A DNA stretch of 64,000 nt from Paenibacillus prosopidis (lineage in GTDB: Bacteria; Bacillota; Bacilli; Paenibacillales; Paenibacillaceae): the NCBI RefSeq assembly GCF_003337375.1, contig NZ_QPJD01000023.1, positions 1 to 64,000 on the forward strand, read 5' to 3'. Position numbers and translations under genes: made by a program. Below, one piece after another: positions 43,337-53,320 of this stretch. Position 1 is the first letter of the stretch. Each line of letters starts with the position of its first letter. The notes beneath the pieces are model-generated. The model was given only the letters and a program-made list of their open reading frames with translations. It was not told the origin of the DNA and made no database searches.

Positions 43337-44921
43337 GGTTCTGTGCCTGCGGACCGTTCTCTCGAACCGAATTTTGACTGCTTATGCTTCGCGGACGTGT
43401 TAACATATTCCGCCAAGAAACGCGTATTCCCGCATCTTTTTTATCTTCAGGTATAACAGGGGCGTACGGGGACATGTAGTAAACGCCAAATGAACGCAGA
43501 TGACAAAGATGCTGGACAATCAAAATGATCCCCGCGGTAATTCCGAACAATCCAAAGGATGCTGCCAGCCCCATCATCCCAAACCTTAACATTCGAATGG
43601 GAATGCCCATATTATAGGCGGGAATGACGAAGCTGGAGATCGCCGTGATCGAAACGACAATAACCATAACTGCCGATACAATTCCGGCTTGTACGGCCGC
43701 TTGACCGATAACGAGCGCTCCCACGATCGAGATCGATTGTCCGACCGCTCTCGGCAGGCGAATGCCCGCCTCACGCAAAAGCTCGAAGGTCACTTCCATC
43801 ATGAGCGCCTCAAAGAAAGCGGGAAACGGTATGCCTTCCCGCTGAGCGATTAAACTTATTAATAATCCCGAGGGCAGCATGTCATGATGATAAGTCGTAA
43901 TGGCAATGTATAAAGGCGGAGCCAATAAAGCTATCATCAAAGCAACATACCGCAGCAAACGTATGAGGGTGGATATGTCCGAGCGCTGGTAATAATCTTC
44001 TGCCGATTGAAAAAACTGCGTGAATAACGCCGGTACCAAGAGCGTAAACGGCGTACCATCGATGAGAATGGCGATGCGTCCCTCCAATAGTCCCGCAGCA
44101 ATCACGTCGGGTCTTTCGGTATTATAAATCGTCGGAAAAAGCGTAAACCCTTTATCCTGTATGAACTCCTCGATATACCCGCTTTCCAATATCCCGTCAA
44201 TTTGAATGCGTCCGATTCGTTCACGAACCTCTTTCAGCGCTGTTTCCATTGCGATACCGTTGATGTACATGATTGAGACGTTTGTTTTCGTTACCCGTCC
44301 GACGTGGAAATGCTCGAGCCACAAATTAGGGTCTTTGATTTTTCGCCGTACTAGCGCAATATTAGTTATTAGATTTTCAGAGAAGCCTTCCTTCGGGCCC
44401 CGTATCACCGTCTGGGAGGTCGGCTCCTGCACGCCGCGCTCTTCCCAGCCTTTCGATTCAATCAATAAACCGCAGTCGTTGCCCTCAAATAAGATAGCGG
44501 TATCTCCGGATAAAATGCCTTCCAGAAGCTTGTCAAAGCTCACATTATCCCGAATTCCGCCAACCGGCAGCAGCTTTTTTTTGATCAAATCTACTGGATC
44601 TGCCGGAGGCGAGAGCTCCGTTGTGGAATGCCCGTCACGACTGTTTGCCAGGAGAGGCTCCATGATGAATTGATTGACCAATTTGATATCAGCTAAGCCC
44701 GAGTTATAAATAACAACAGCCTCTACTCTATTTTCACTTTCTGAACACCATTCTCTTATCACGATATCCGGGCTGTTTCCGAGAATTCTTTTGATCAGTT
44801 GAATATTATCCTGCAGATTGGTTGTCAAAGCTTGTGTTTCATGAGTCTTTGATTGTTGAATGATAGTTGTTTGCTTACTTCTCTTCGACGTTTTGAAATT
44901 AGATGATTTGATAAATGCCAT
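43314..44921 (-). CDS. Spore germinant receptor subunit A (GerAA family)
   Basis: A 535-residue protein with a soluble N-terminal domain (about 1-310) and five or six C-terminal helices (about 320-480). TNIALVRRKIKDPNLWLEHF, VGRVTKTNVSIMYINGIA, LLEGRIAILIDGTPFTLLVP and REGIPFPAFFEALMMEVTFE are strongly conserved GerAA segments. It is the first gene of the receptor operon and the largest subunit of the complex in the spore inner membrane. Such operons are normally read in the forespore by sigma G; no promoter was assigned. The C-terminal tail overlaps gerC. Confidence 0.93.
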   Translation of the reverse strand: MAFIKSSNFKTSKRSKQTTIIQQSKTHETQALTTNLQDNIQLIKRILGNSPDIVIREWCSESENRVEAVVIYNSGLADIKLVNQFIMEPLLANSRDGHSTTELSPPADPVDLIKKKLLPVGGIRDNVSFDKLLEGILSGDTAILFEGNDCGLLIESKGWEERGVQEPTSQTVIRGPKEGFSENLITNIALVRRKIKDPNLWLEHFHVGRVTKTNVSIMYINGIAMETALKEVRERIGRIQIDGILESGYIEEFIQDKGFTLFPTIYNTERPDVIAAGLLEGRIAILIDGTPFTLLVPALFTQFFQSAEDYYQRSDISTLIRLLRYVALMIALLAPPLYIAITTYHHDMLPSGLLISLIAQREGIPFPAFFEALMMEVTFELLREAGIRLPRAVGQSISIVGALVIGQAAVQAGIVSAVMVIVVSITAISSFVIPAYNMGIPIRMLRFGMMGLAASFGLFGITAGIILIVQHLCHLRSFGVYYMSPYAPVIPEDKKDAGIRVSWRNMLTRPRSISSQNSVRENGPQAQNLESERRD

Positions 44922-45033
44922 GTCCGCACCTCCCCCTGCATTCCCTTCTATTCAAGTTTCCCTCCATGTAAATTTTTCATGCAAAAGCAGCTTCTGTCCT
45001 TTATTCCAAGTGCAGAACAAATCACCCTACAAC

Positions 45034-45085
45034 AAAAAAACTGCCCCTACAGTAGAGAAACTCTACCTTAAAGGACAGCCTTTTT
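45034..45085 (-). terminator. Terminator of the TolB-like gene
   Basis: On the minus strand the inner hairpin GTAGAG/CTCTAC and the outer arms CTGTCC/GGGCAG are followed by seven T residues. Confidence 0.75.
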
Positions 45086-45095
45086 CATAAAGTTG

Positions 45096-46352
45096 CTATT
45101 CTGAGTGACCAGCCCGTTTATAAAACTGCAGCACGGCGTTCCAGTCCCATTGCTCGTAGTAATGTGCAGCAGGATCGATACTTTTAATCCATTCAACCGC
45201 ATGGCAGCCATTGGTGTTAGCGACAATGACATTAGCGATGCTGCCGTTATAGCGAATCCATGCCAGCTTCGGCGGAACAGACACCGGGTTATAAGCTCCA
45301 AAAGCGCCGGGAGGCTTTGTCAGACGCGACTGTTCCCCGCTAGCCAGCTCCACATCAACCAAAAAAGGTTTCTTCCGCTTCGCCGGATCACCCCACCGCT
45401 CCGCTTCTACCGCTCTAGACACGACAATATGCTGGGGCCCCCGCCATGTAAAGCTTTGATCCACATATCCTTTAGGGGTGTACAATGCCGATTTTCCGGA
45501 AACGACCTCCAGCACCTTCAGCTGCTTATTGACACTGGCTTCACGTCCAACCCCGCCGATGTATGCAAGCCGCGCACCGTCCGCTGCCCATTCAAACCAC
45601 TGGTCGTTATTCGCCATTTGATCTAAAGTTCTAAATACGACGCCATCTGACCTTAGTACGCAGAGCGTATTGCTGTCAGCCGATAAGGAAGCGGTCGGCG
45701 TAGCCAGGAAAGCGATCCACCGCCCATCGGCGGACCATTTGAATATACTTGTTCCAATAGCGAAGAAATCATCGGACGGCTTCGGCAGCACATGTAGGGT
45801 TACGTATTTAATCGGGTCGGCTAATGCGTTCAGCGGTATTTGATACAAGATAACCGGTGTCCAGCCGTCGGACAGCAGCTCAGATTGTGTTGAAGCAAAG
45901 AAGCCCTTGCCATCCGGCAGCCAAGAGTAATTGCCGATCCTTTTTGCAGAGCTAAGCGGCTTATCTGGCCGCTTCACATCAACATATTGCAGCAGCTGCG
46001 GCGTTTGAAAAGCAAGCATGTTTCGATTAGGCGCCCATTGAAAGTTGCTTCCGCCCTCCGCCGATACAAGACTGCTCCGGCCTGTCTGAATCTGGATCAG
46101 CCAAAGCTCCTGTTCTTCTTCGCCCTTTGTATACGCGATCCATTCTCCATCGAACGACCATTTCGGATTGCGAATGAAAGGCCCGCTTGAAAGCTTCTTC
46201 TCAAGGTCGCCCTCCTTCATCCACAGGTCCCCGTTACGCACGAAAGCAGCCTTAAGAACACCGTCCTCTTTAGCAGCAAAGACGGAAGCGGCTCCAGCGA
46301 TCATAGACAAGACGACAACGAGTACTACTATATAGCTTCGTATGACCTTCAT
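45096..46352 (-). CDS. Secreted TolB-like beta-propeller protein
   Basis: A 418-residue protein with a signal peptide (SYIVVLVVVLSMIAGAASVFA) and a run of WD40-like PD40 repeats: NPKWSFDGEWIAYT, FQWAPNRNMLAF, YSWLPDGKGFFAS, FKWSADGRWIAFL, FEWAADGARLAYI. These form a six- or seven-bladed propeller, as in the C-terminal part of TolB. No Tol system exists in Gram-positives, so it is probably a cell-surface or secreted binding protein. GGGGAGG lies six bases before the ATG. Its C-terminus (AHYYEQWDWNAVLQFYKRAG) is unusual. Partner unknown. Confidence 0.8.
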   Translation of the reverse strand: MKVIRSYIVVLVVVLSMIAGAASVFAAKEDGVLKAAFVRNGDLWMKEGDLEKKLSSGPFIRNPKWSFDGEWIAYTKGEEEQELWLIQIQTGRSSLVSAEGGSNFQWAPNRNMLAFQTPQLLQYVDVKRPDKPLSSAKRIGNYSWLPDGKGFFASTQSELLSDGWTPVILYQIPLNALADPIKYVTLHVLPKPSDDFFAIGTSIFKWSADGRWIAFLATPTASLSADSNTLCVLRSDGVVFRTLDQMANNDQWFEWAADGARLAYIGGVGREASVNKQLKVLEVVSGKSALYTPKGYVDQSFTWRGPQHIVVSRAVEAERWGDPAKRKKPFLVDVELASGEQSRLTKPPGAFGAYNPVSVPPKLAWIRYNGSIANVIVANTNGCHAVEWIKSIDPAAHYYEQWDWNAVLQFYKRAGHSE

Positions 46353-46450
46353 AATCGGCCTCCCCTTTTACGGTTACGGTTCCCAAAGCTGATAGAAACA
46401 TACGAAGGAAGTCGCACGCCCATGCAATGCCCGTTTATCTCCATAAACAA

Positions 46451-46483
46451 CTTAACTCAGCACTGTAAAAGTGCTGAGTTAAG
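46451..46483 (-). terminator. Terminator of the solute-binding protein gene
   Basis: CTTAACTCAGCACT and AGTGCTGAGTTAAG form a perfect 14-bp stem around GTAAA, followed on the minus strand by TTGTTT. It lies 14 bases after the stop. Confidence 0.85.
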
Positions 46484-46496
46484 GAAAAGCATATTC

Positions 46497-47807
46497 TTAC
46501 TGTGCGGAACCGAATTGAACCCACGCCTTCTGAATTTCATCAATCGCTTGATCCTTCGTTTTGCTGCCGCCGATGTAGGCTTGCATCAACTCACCGAACT
46601 TTTGGTGGAACGTATCAAGGGAGTAGTTAACCGTCAGGTCGCCGGATTTTTCCGTTTTCAAGATTTCTTCCATTTGCTTCGGCATATCCAGATCCGGAAG
46701 CGGAGCATCCTTGATCGGAGGAATAACCTTCGCTACGTTGGAGAACCAGCTTTTACCGTAATCGGACGTATACAACCAGTTGAAGAACTCAATCGTTTCT
46801 TTCGCTACTGCCGAATCTTTATTAATGCGAAGCGCTTGATCAGCGCCTGTAATAAGCTGCGATTGCTCGGCTTTCTCACTGACAGGGTAACCGGCAATGC
46901 CGATTTCGATATCAGGCGTAATTTTCTTGATCGCTTCTTCATCCCATGCGCCTTTACCTGTCATGAAAGCAGCTTTGCCGGAAGCAAAGTCGCTTACTTC
47001 AGCGTTGCTGTCGCGCTCAAGCGGTTTGTTCGTACCGTGCTTCACGGTCAGGTCGATAAAGTTGAAGAAGTTGTCGTTTAATACCGGGTGGTCCTTGAAG
47101 GTTGTTTCGCCGGCAATAAACTTGCCAACCAATTCCTTCGGCGTTGTACCTGCGTCTTCAGCAGCAGCATTCACGAAGTTCTGGAAAATATGCTTCCATA
47201 CCCACCACTCTTTATAAGCGTTGGCGAATGGCGTAATGCCTTTTGCTTCAAGCTTCGCGATAGCGTCATTCATTTGGGAAGTTGTTTTTGGCACTTCTGT
47301 TATGCCTGCATCAGCAAGCAGCTTCTTGTTGTAGATCATCATCATCAGGTTTCCTTTAAGCGGAAGGCCGAGAATTTTTCCGTCAGAGGAGCTCATGTTG
47401 ATTTTAACGGCATCTGTCATCGCAGCCGCAAGCGGCTCGTTCGTTAGATCGGCGCTGTATTCAGCGAACGTGTCGATATCTCCGCCTGCTGTCGTTTGGA
47501 ATACGTCAGGCGTGCTGCCGGCAGCAATTTTCGACTTCAAAACCGTGTTATAGTCAGCCTGCATAATTTCAAGGTTGATCGTTACGTTCGGCTTTACCTT
47601 TTTGTATTCCGCAATGTAAGCATTGAAAGCGTCTGTGTATTCAGGAGAGGCGGTGAACATATTGATCGTAACAGGTTTGTCCGCATTCTCCGCGCCGTTG
47701 CCGGCACCTTCAGTGTTGCCTGCCGTGTTGTTATTGGCGCCGCAGGCAGCGAGTATGCCGATTATCAGCACGAGGCTGACGGACAGTGACAGAAATCTTT
47801 TTAACAT
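46497..47807 (-). CDS. Sugar ABC transporter substrate-binding lipoprotein
   Basis: A 436-residue cluster B binding protein. The signal ends in the lipobox ILAACG (Cys22), and FTASPEYTDAFNAYIAEYKKVKPNVTINLEIM is the typical first strand of family 1 carbohydrate binders. PDVFQTTAGGD, IYNKKLLADAG and FMTGKGAWDEEAI are further family segments. GGGGG seven bases before the ATG. It serves two permeases at 51.6-53.3 kb, from which it is separated by the YesN/YesM pair. No ATPase gene is present, so a shared MsmX-type ATPase is expected. The sugar is unknown; pectin oligosaccharides are possible. Confidence 0.88.
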   Translation of the reverse strand: MLKRFLSLSVSLVLIIGILAACGANNNTAGNTEGAGNGAENADKPVTINMFTASPEYTDAFNAYIAEYKKVKPNVTINLEIMQADYNTVLKSKIAAGSTPDVFQTTAGGDIDTFAEYSADLTNEPLAAAMTDAVKINMSSSDGKILGLPLKGNLMMMIYNKKLLADAGITEVPKTTSQMNDAIAKLEAKGITPFANAYKEWWVWKHIFQNFVNAAAEDAGTTPKELVGKFIAGETTFKDHPVLNDNFFNFIDLTVKHGTNKPLERDSNAEVSDFASGKAAFMTGKGAWDEEAIKKITPDIEIGIAGYPVSEKAEQSQLITGADQALRINKDSAVAKETIEFFNWLYTSDYGKSWFSNVAKVIPPIKDAPLPDLDMPKQMEEILKTEKSGDLTVNYSLDTFHQKFGELMQAYIGGSKTKDQAIDEIQKAWVQFGSAQ

Positions 47808-47933
47808 GGTAATGCCCCCATTTCCCTCATTGTTTGTTGTTCTCGCTGCCTATTTTAAAGAAAATGAAAAAGGATATGAATGTACATAAGTGATGAATTA
47901 AGGGTAAAAAAGTGTATGGATTCGGCTAGTTCA

Positions 47934-49577
47934 CTATTTATCCGTTCCGTTCAAAGCTCGGTACTCGGACGGTGATAATGAATAATAGTTGCGGAACGCT
48001 TTGCTGAAATAGTTCTTGTCCTTATAGCCGAGCATCTCGGAAATGTCCTGAATTTTGAGGCTGGAATCGTCAAGCAGTTCCTTCGCCTTGTCCATTCTGA
48101 CCTTCTGGACATACTCGTGAATGCCGAAGCCAAACTGCTGCTTAAACAGCTTCATTAAGTATTCCCTGCTCAAAAAGTACTTGTCCGCAAACATCGAAAT
48201 TTTAATTTCCTCAAAATAATGGTTATCGATATAGCTCTTAATATCGCCTACCTCAAACGGCTGATTCACGGTTTGCGATTTCCTGATTTCACCGCTGTAA
48301 AAGTCCAAAATACCGTGAAGCAGCTGTTCAAACTGCTCCAGCGTAGCAAAATCCGTGGAAATGCCTATGGCTCTTAAGGCATGCTCGCCGCTCATCGGCA
48401 GCTGCCCGGGATCAACGCCAAGCTCGAGCGCTGTATCGTTTAACAAAATAATGTACTCATGAAGCGCCCGGTCCGCTTCGCCGAAGCTGAACCCGTCCGA
48501 GGATTTCCACTTTTTCACGAATTCGCTAAGTATCGCTTTCGCATGCTGCACATTACCGCCTTCCAAAGCATTTCGAATGGTCGGAATACGGCTAGTTAAC
48601 GATTGATTGTCCTTCACGGCTGAAGCTCTATCAGCGGCACCTGTCACGACCGCACCTTTAAGCTTTAATAGATCTATGGCGCTAATGGCCGCTTTCGCAG
48701 CCTCGTAGGACGAAGCAATTTCCATCGCATCATGGCTGGAATGGCCGATGCCAGCCGCAACGACTATACCGAACAGCTCCTTTAACGTCGCCGCTACCTT
48801 GTTCATCTGGTGGACTGAGCGGTAGGCGATATCCTCCGGATAACCGCCCTTCATCGTTAGAATAGCAATCATCTCCCGCTCCTGCTTCGGACTCGCGAAG
48901 CTGAAGGTTTGGAAATGGTCACCTGTGATTTCATTGATCACGTTAGCGACGGCAAAATGCAGCAGATCGGTATCCTCATTAAACCGGCTCTTCCTAATTT
49001 CCTCTAAATTAAGCACTCGCAGCACGACAGCCGAAAACCGGTTGCCGGGATCGTCTGCTCCGATCAAAGGCAGAAACGCTTCGTTGGTCTGGCTTTTGAA
49101 GCTCCGCTCAATGATCGACAGGTACACCTTCTCCTTCAAGCGCGGCAGCGACATGTTGAGTGTGATGTTGCGGTTAATAAAATCGCTGTCCTTCTTGCGT
49201 TTCGCATCTAATACATCGATAGCTTTGCGCAGCGACTGATTAAGATCATGCCGGTTAACCGGCTTCAGTAAATAGTCCACAACCTTGGAACGGATCGCTT
49301 GCCGTGTATATTCGAAATCGTTGTAGCCGCTAATGACGATCGTTAGCAGGTCCGGATAATCGCGCTCAATGATTTGCAGCAGCTCCATACCGTTCAACTC
49401 GGGCATCTTCATATCGATCATCGCCAAATCGATTTTATGCTCCGCCAGCATCTCCAGTCCGGCTTTGCCGTCGGTCGCCTCGAGCACCTCTTCTATACCT
49501 AATCCGTTCCAATCGCCCAATATGCGGATCGCTTCGCGCAGCGGCTCCTCATCATCAATAATGAGCACTTTATACAT
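47934..49577 (-). CDS. YesN-type response regulator (receiver plus AraC domain)
   Basis: A 547-residue regulator. The receiver domain (1-125) has IDDEEPLREAI and the phospho-acceptor Asp in LAMIDMKMPELNG. A long middle region of about 270 residues follows, then a C-terminal AraC helix-turn-helix pair (SMFADKYFLSREYLMKLFKQQFGFGIHEYVQKVRMDKAKELL... ISEMLGYKDKNYFSKAFRNYYSLSPSEYR is split here as two motifs). It overlaps the sensor gene by eight bases. It should activate the neighbouring sugar transporter genes in response to extracellular ligand. Confidence 0.92.
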   Translation of the reverse strand: MYKVLIIDDEEPLREAIRILGDWNGLGIEEVLEATDGKAGLEMLAEHKIDLAMIDMKMPELNGMELLQIIERDYPDLLTIVISGYNDFEYTRQAIRSKVVDYLLKPVNRHDLNQSLRKAIDVLDAKRKKDSDFINRNITLNMSLPRLKEKVYLSIIERSFKSQTNEAFLPLIGADDPGNRFSAVVLRVLNLEEIRKSRFNEDTDLLHFAVANVINEITGDHFQTFSFASPKQEREMIAILTMKGGYPEDIAYRSVHQMNKVAATLKELFGIVVAAGIGHSSHDAMEIASSYEAAKAAISAIDLLKLKGAVVTGAADRASAVKDNQSLTSRIPTIRNALEGGNVQHAKAILSEFVKKWKSSDGFSFGEADRALHEYIILLNDTALELGVDPGQLPMSGEHALRAIGISTDFATLEQFEQLLHGILDFYSGEIRKSQTVNQPFEVGDIKSYIDNHYFEEIKISMFADKYFLSREYLMKLFKQQFGFGIHEYVQKVRMDKAKELLDDSSLKIQDISEMLGYKDKNYFSKAFRNYYSLSPSEYRALNGTDK

Positions 49578-51429
49578 AGTTCACGCCTCCCCGCGGTAAT
49601 AACATTTCCATTTCCGTACCCGTGCTATCCGTCCTTATTACAAGCTCTGCCGCATCTCCGTACAGCAGCTTCAAGCGCGTGTTCAGATTAACAAGACCGA
49701 TGCTCCCGTTTTCGTTTTCACGGTCCTCCCACTCGTTTATGAACGAACTTCTCACTTCCTCCAGCCTCTCCGGAGCAAAACCAGGCCCGTTATCCCGTAC
49801 CGAAATAACGGCATGCGACTCCGTCAGCTTGGCGCTAATATCGATCGTAATCGTGCTGGATACCTTCTCGAGCGCATGCTTGATGGCATTTTCGACGAGT
49901 GTCTGAATCGACAGCTTCGGAATTTCAAGCGCCAATAACGGATCCTCCCACTCGTAAGTAACTTGAAGCCTGCTGCCGAATCTCGCCTTTTGCAGTGCCA
50001 TGTAATGCCCGATGTGCTTTAATTCCTCGCTGGCCTGCACGACATCCTTCCCGCTAATGCAATAACGCAGCGTCAAGGCGAGCGAATCCACCATATCGGC
50101 AATGTCAAATCTTTCGTGCTTCAATGCTTTCGTCGATATCGCTTGCAGCGCATTGTATAAGAAATGCGGATTAATTTCAGCTTCCAGCGCTTTCAGAATC
50201 GCGTTCTTCTCCACAAGCTTCATTTTGTACCGCTCATTAATAAGATCGTTGGTCCTCTTCACCATCTGATTGAAATGACGGGACAAATAAGCGATCTCGT
50301 CCCTGCCCCTGACCTCTGCCTCCGCATCGAAGTCGCCGACACTGAAACGGTTCATTTGGTAGGACAGCTTCTTGAGCGGCTTCGTTATGGCATTTGAGAA
50401 GTAGGTAACAAGAATGACGGCAAGCAGCAGAAACAACAATCCGATCGAAAAGCTGATATTCCGCGTCGTCGTTGCCGCCTCATAGATTTGCGTATAAGGA
50501 ATCGGCTTAACGAGCTTCCAGCCCTCCTGCTCCCCAATGTTATATACGACAAGATACTTCTGCTCTTCCTCCGACCAGGTTAACCGGCCGTTTAAGTCAC
50601 TTGTCAGCTTATCCGGTAAGCCGGAAGCGTCCATCCGTTTATATAAGGAAAGGTCATCCGTATAAAACGGCTCATTGTCCGGGCTTAGAAACAGCAGATG
50701 CTGCCCCTCATTGAACGGAATATCCTTCAAAATCTCATCTCTAACCGATGAATCGAAGTAAAAAGACAGCACCGCCTGCGGCTCCCGTGAAACGATGGAA
50801 CGCAGCACGCGGTGGTAAGCCATGAAGCTATGTTCCGTGTCTACCGGGTAACCCGGATCGGATCCCTGCTGAACAAACGACTGATACGAACGGTTGAACG
50901 GACTGTTCATCGCTTTGTTATACCAGGGCAATCCGGTAATAGCCGGTGCTGAGCCTGTCCTTACCGTAATATTGTAGTTCTCCTGCGTAATGGAGTAATA
51001 TTTCTGCTCACCTACCACGTACAAGTAAATGGCATCAAGATCATTACGGGAGTAATACAGCCCTCGCAAGTAATCCTCCAGGTACATCTTCGACGCGTAG
51101 TCCTCCGATTCGTGCATGATCGCGTATGTAATTTCGTCGTACCGGATCTGGGGCAGCGACAACTGCTCCATCCCTTTCAAATAATCCTCCATATTCTGAT
51201 TGACCAGCAGCAGGTTGTTCGACGTGCTTGCGATGCTATTCGCGACCGACTCCTTCTGAAGCATCTGATAAGAAATAAACGTGAGCGATCCGACCACAAG
51301 TATAATAATGGTCGTGAACAACAAAACAAGCTTGTTTACGAGCCTCCTCGACATACGCTCCAGCACCGCCAAAACGGCTTTTACAGCTTTATTTATAATG
51401 ATTTTCACGATCCTTCCAAGGCTCGGCAT
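49570..51429 (-). CDS. YesM-type sensor histidine kinase
   Basis: A 619-residue membrane sensor. One helix at about 35-55 (LVNKLVLLFTTIIILVVGS), an extracellular Cache-like domain of about 270 residues, a second helix (ISFSIGLLFLLLAVILVTYFS), HAMP, a His_kinase domain with EAEINPHFLYNALQAIS and an ATPase domain (LVENAIKHAL, DNGPGF, SIGLVNLNTRL). ATG 51429 follows AAAGGTGA; the frame upstream to 51504 has no start signal. It pairs with the overlapping YesN gene and lies divergent to the ABC permeases, so it probably senses the imported sugar. Confidence 0.9.
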   Translation of the reverse strand: MPSLGRIVKIIINKAVKAVLAVLERMSRRLVNKLVLLFTTIIILVVGSLTFISYQMLQKESVANSIASTSNNLLLVNQNMEDYLKGMEQLSLPQIRYDEITYAIMHESEDYASKMYLEDYLRGLYYSRNDLDAIYLYVVGEQKYYSITQENYNITVRTGSAPAITGLPWYNKAMNSPFNRSYQSFVQQGSDPGYPVDTEHSFMAYHRVLRSIVSREPQAVLSFYFDSSVRDEILKDIPFNEGQHLLFLSPDNEPFYTDDLSLYKRMDASGLPDKLTSDLNGRLTWSEEEQKYLVVYNIGEQEGWKLVKPIPYTQIYEAATTTRNISFSIGLLFLLLAVILVTYFSNAITKPLKKLSYQMNRFSVGDFDAEAEVRGRDEIAYLSRHFNQMVKRTNDLINERYKMKLVEKNAILKALEAEINPHFLYNALQAISTKALKHERFDIADMVDSLALTLRYCISGKDVVQASEELKHIGHYMALQKARFGSRLQVTYEWEDPLLALEIPKLSIQTLVENAIKHALEKVSSTITIDISAKLTESHAVISVRDNGPGFAPERLEEVRSSFINEWEDRENENGSIGLVNLNTRLKLLYGDAAELVIRTDSTGTEMEMLLPRGGVNYV

Positions 51430-51581
51430 TCCGTTCACCTTTTTACCCCTAACTGTTTTGTTAAATCCATTTTTGCGCATGGGCGGCTGTTTTATAATAC
51501 ACATTATAGCTTAAACGGATTTGCTGTATAGGTGCGCAAACAAGCGCCGATACATGAACCGTGAAGAAAAGAGGTGCGTTG

Positions 51582-52472
51582 ATGTTTAAATCAATAGGGA
51601 GAAAATGGAGCGAAAAACTCGAATTCGGCATCTTCACCTTGCCGGTTTTAATTTGTATCGCCGTAGCGTTCTATATCCCGTTCGCGATGACGATCCGCTA
51701 TTCCATGACGAAGTGGAACGGTATTTCCAAGCACCCGACATTTGTCGGTCTTGATAATTTCAAACAAATTTTTATGGGCGATACGAACTTTGCGAACTCC
51801 GCGTGGTTTACGATTAAATACGCGGTTTTGTATATCGTGCTTGTGAACGTACTCGCCATTTTGCTTGCCGTCGTCCTTGACATGAAGCTGAGAACATCGT
51901 CTTGGCTGCGGGCTGCTTTCTTTATTCCGTATATTCTTAGCTTGGTTATCGTCGGATTCATTTGGAAGTTTATTTTCATGCAGGGCTTTGAATCGCTCGG
52001 GGAGAGCACAGGGTGGGGAATATTCAATCTAAGCTGGCTGGGTGAACCGGGGCTTGCGTTTATATCCATCCTGCTCGTTTCCATCTGGCAGTCGATCGGA
52101 TTTTATCTAGTTATTTATATTGCCGGCTTGCAATCCGTGCCGGATGATTTGAAGGAAGCTGCAACCGTAGACGGCGCCGGCCCTGTACGTCGCTTCTTCA
52201 GCATTACGCTGCCGCTGCTTGCGCCATCCATTACGATCTCGGTATTTATGGCTTTGACGAATTCCATTAAAGTGTTCGACGTGATCCTGTCGCTGACCGG
52301 CGGCGGACCTGGCGGTACCACTTACAGTATCGCTTATGACATTTACAGAGACACATTCCAGAATAACCTTTACGGCTATGGAACGGCGAAGGCGCTCATT
52401 TTATTCGTGGCGGTTCTGATCGTTACGATCATTCAGTTGACGATCTTCAAACGCAGGGAGGTTGAGGCCTAA
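51582..52472 (+). CDS. Sugar ABC transporter permease (MalF/YesP type)
   Basis: A 296-residue membrane subunit with six helices. The EAA loop LKEAATVDGAGPVRRFFSIT, which docks to the ATPase, is near residue 195. The frame opens at GTG 51561, but AGAGGTG just before the ATG at 51582 sets the start. Its stop overlaps the next permease start by one base (TAATG). Together with the second permease and the binding protein it forms a carbohydrate uptake system of the CUT1 class. Confidence 0.92.
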   Translation: MFKSIGRKWSEKLEFGIFTLPVLICIAVAFYIPFAMTIRYSMTKWNGISKHPTFVGLDNFKQIFMGDTNFANSAWFTIKYAVLYIVLVNVLAILLAVVLDMKLRTSSWLRAAFFIPYILSLVIVGFIWKFIFMQGFESLGESTGWGIFNLSWLGEPGLAFISILLVSIWQSIGFYLVIYIAGLQSVPDDLKEAATVDGAGPVRRFFSITLPLLAPSITISVFMALTNSIKVFDVILSLTGGGPGGTTYSIAYDIYRDTFQNNLYGYGTAKALILFVAVLIVTIIQLTIFKRREVEA

Positions 52473-53311
52473 TGAATAATCATAGCAAGTCAAGAGCAGG
52501 ACGTATCTTTCTTGAGATCGTCATGGTTCTTCTGTCGCTCGTCTTTCTATATCCGTTGTTCCTGGCCATCAACAACTCGCTCAAGAGCTTCGGCGAGGTC
52601 ATGACCGACGTTGTCGCATTGCCAAAGCAGCTTATTTTCGAAAACTATTCGTATGTATGGTCATTTATCAACTATCCAAAATTGTTCCTAAACAACTTTA
52701 TCATTACCGGAGTAGGACTAGCCGGCATCATACTTGTCTCTTCAATCGCGGCCTACAAGCTGGCGAGAACGAAAACGCGCTGGAGCGCGCTGCTCTACCT
52801 GCTCATCATTATGCCGATGCTCATCCCGTTCCAATCAATCATGCTAACGGTGCTTCAGCTGGCTAAGGATTTGAACCTGTCCGAAAGCACATGGGGACTC
52901 GGCGTTCTGTACTGGGGCTTCGGAGCACCGCTGGCCGTATTTATCTATCACGGCTTCGTGAAGGGCATCCCGCAGGAAATTGACGAAAGCGCGACGATTG
53001 ACGGCGCTTCGGGCTTCAAGCTGTTCTTCCTGGTCATCTTTCCGCTGCTGAAGTCGGTTACGACGACCATTGTCATCATCGACGTCATGTGGATTTGGAA
53101 TGACTTCCTGCTGCCGCTCCTGATGGTTAACGGCTCGCCGGATACGAAGACATTAACGCTCGCTGCCTACACTTTCGTCGGTCAGTACACATCCGATTGG
53201 CAATATGCAATGACGGCCATGGTCATGGCTGTGCTGCCATCGATCATCGTGTTCATCTTCCTGCAGAAGTACATCGTCAAAGGCGTTGTCGCCGGCGCGG
53301 TGAAGGGTTAA
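52472..53311 (+). CDS. Sugar ABC transporter permease (MalG/YesQ type)
   Basis: A 279-residue partner permease with six helices and the EAA loop IDESATIDGASGFKLFFLVI near residue 180. The opening FLEIVMVLLSLVFLYPLFLAINNSLKSFGEV and the tail QKYIVKGVVAGAVKG are typical of MalG-type subunits. It starts one base inside the stop of the upstream permease, so translation is coupled. The terminator after it closes the operon, and no ATPase gene follows. Confidence 0.93.
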   Translation: MNNHSKSRAGRIFLEIVMVLLSLVFLYPLFLAINNSLKSFGEVMTDVVALPKQLIFENYSYVWSFINYPKLFLNNFIITGVGLAGIILVSSIAAYKLARTKTRWSALLYLLIIMPMLIPFQSIMLTVLQLAKDLNLSESTWGLGVLYWGFGAPLAVFIYHGFVKGIPQEIDESATIDGASGFKLFFLVIFPLLKSVTTTIVIIDVMWIWNDFLLPLLMVNGSPDTKTLTLAAYTFVGQYTSDWQYAMTAMVMAVLPSIIVFIFLQKYIVKGVVAGAVKG

Positions 53312-53320
53312 TAAATTTAC

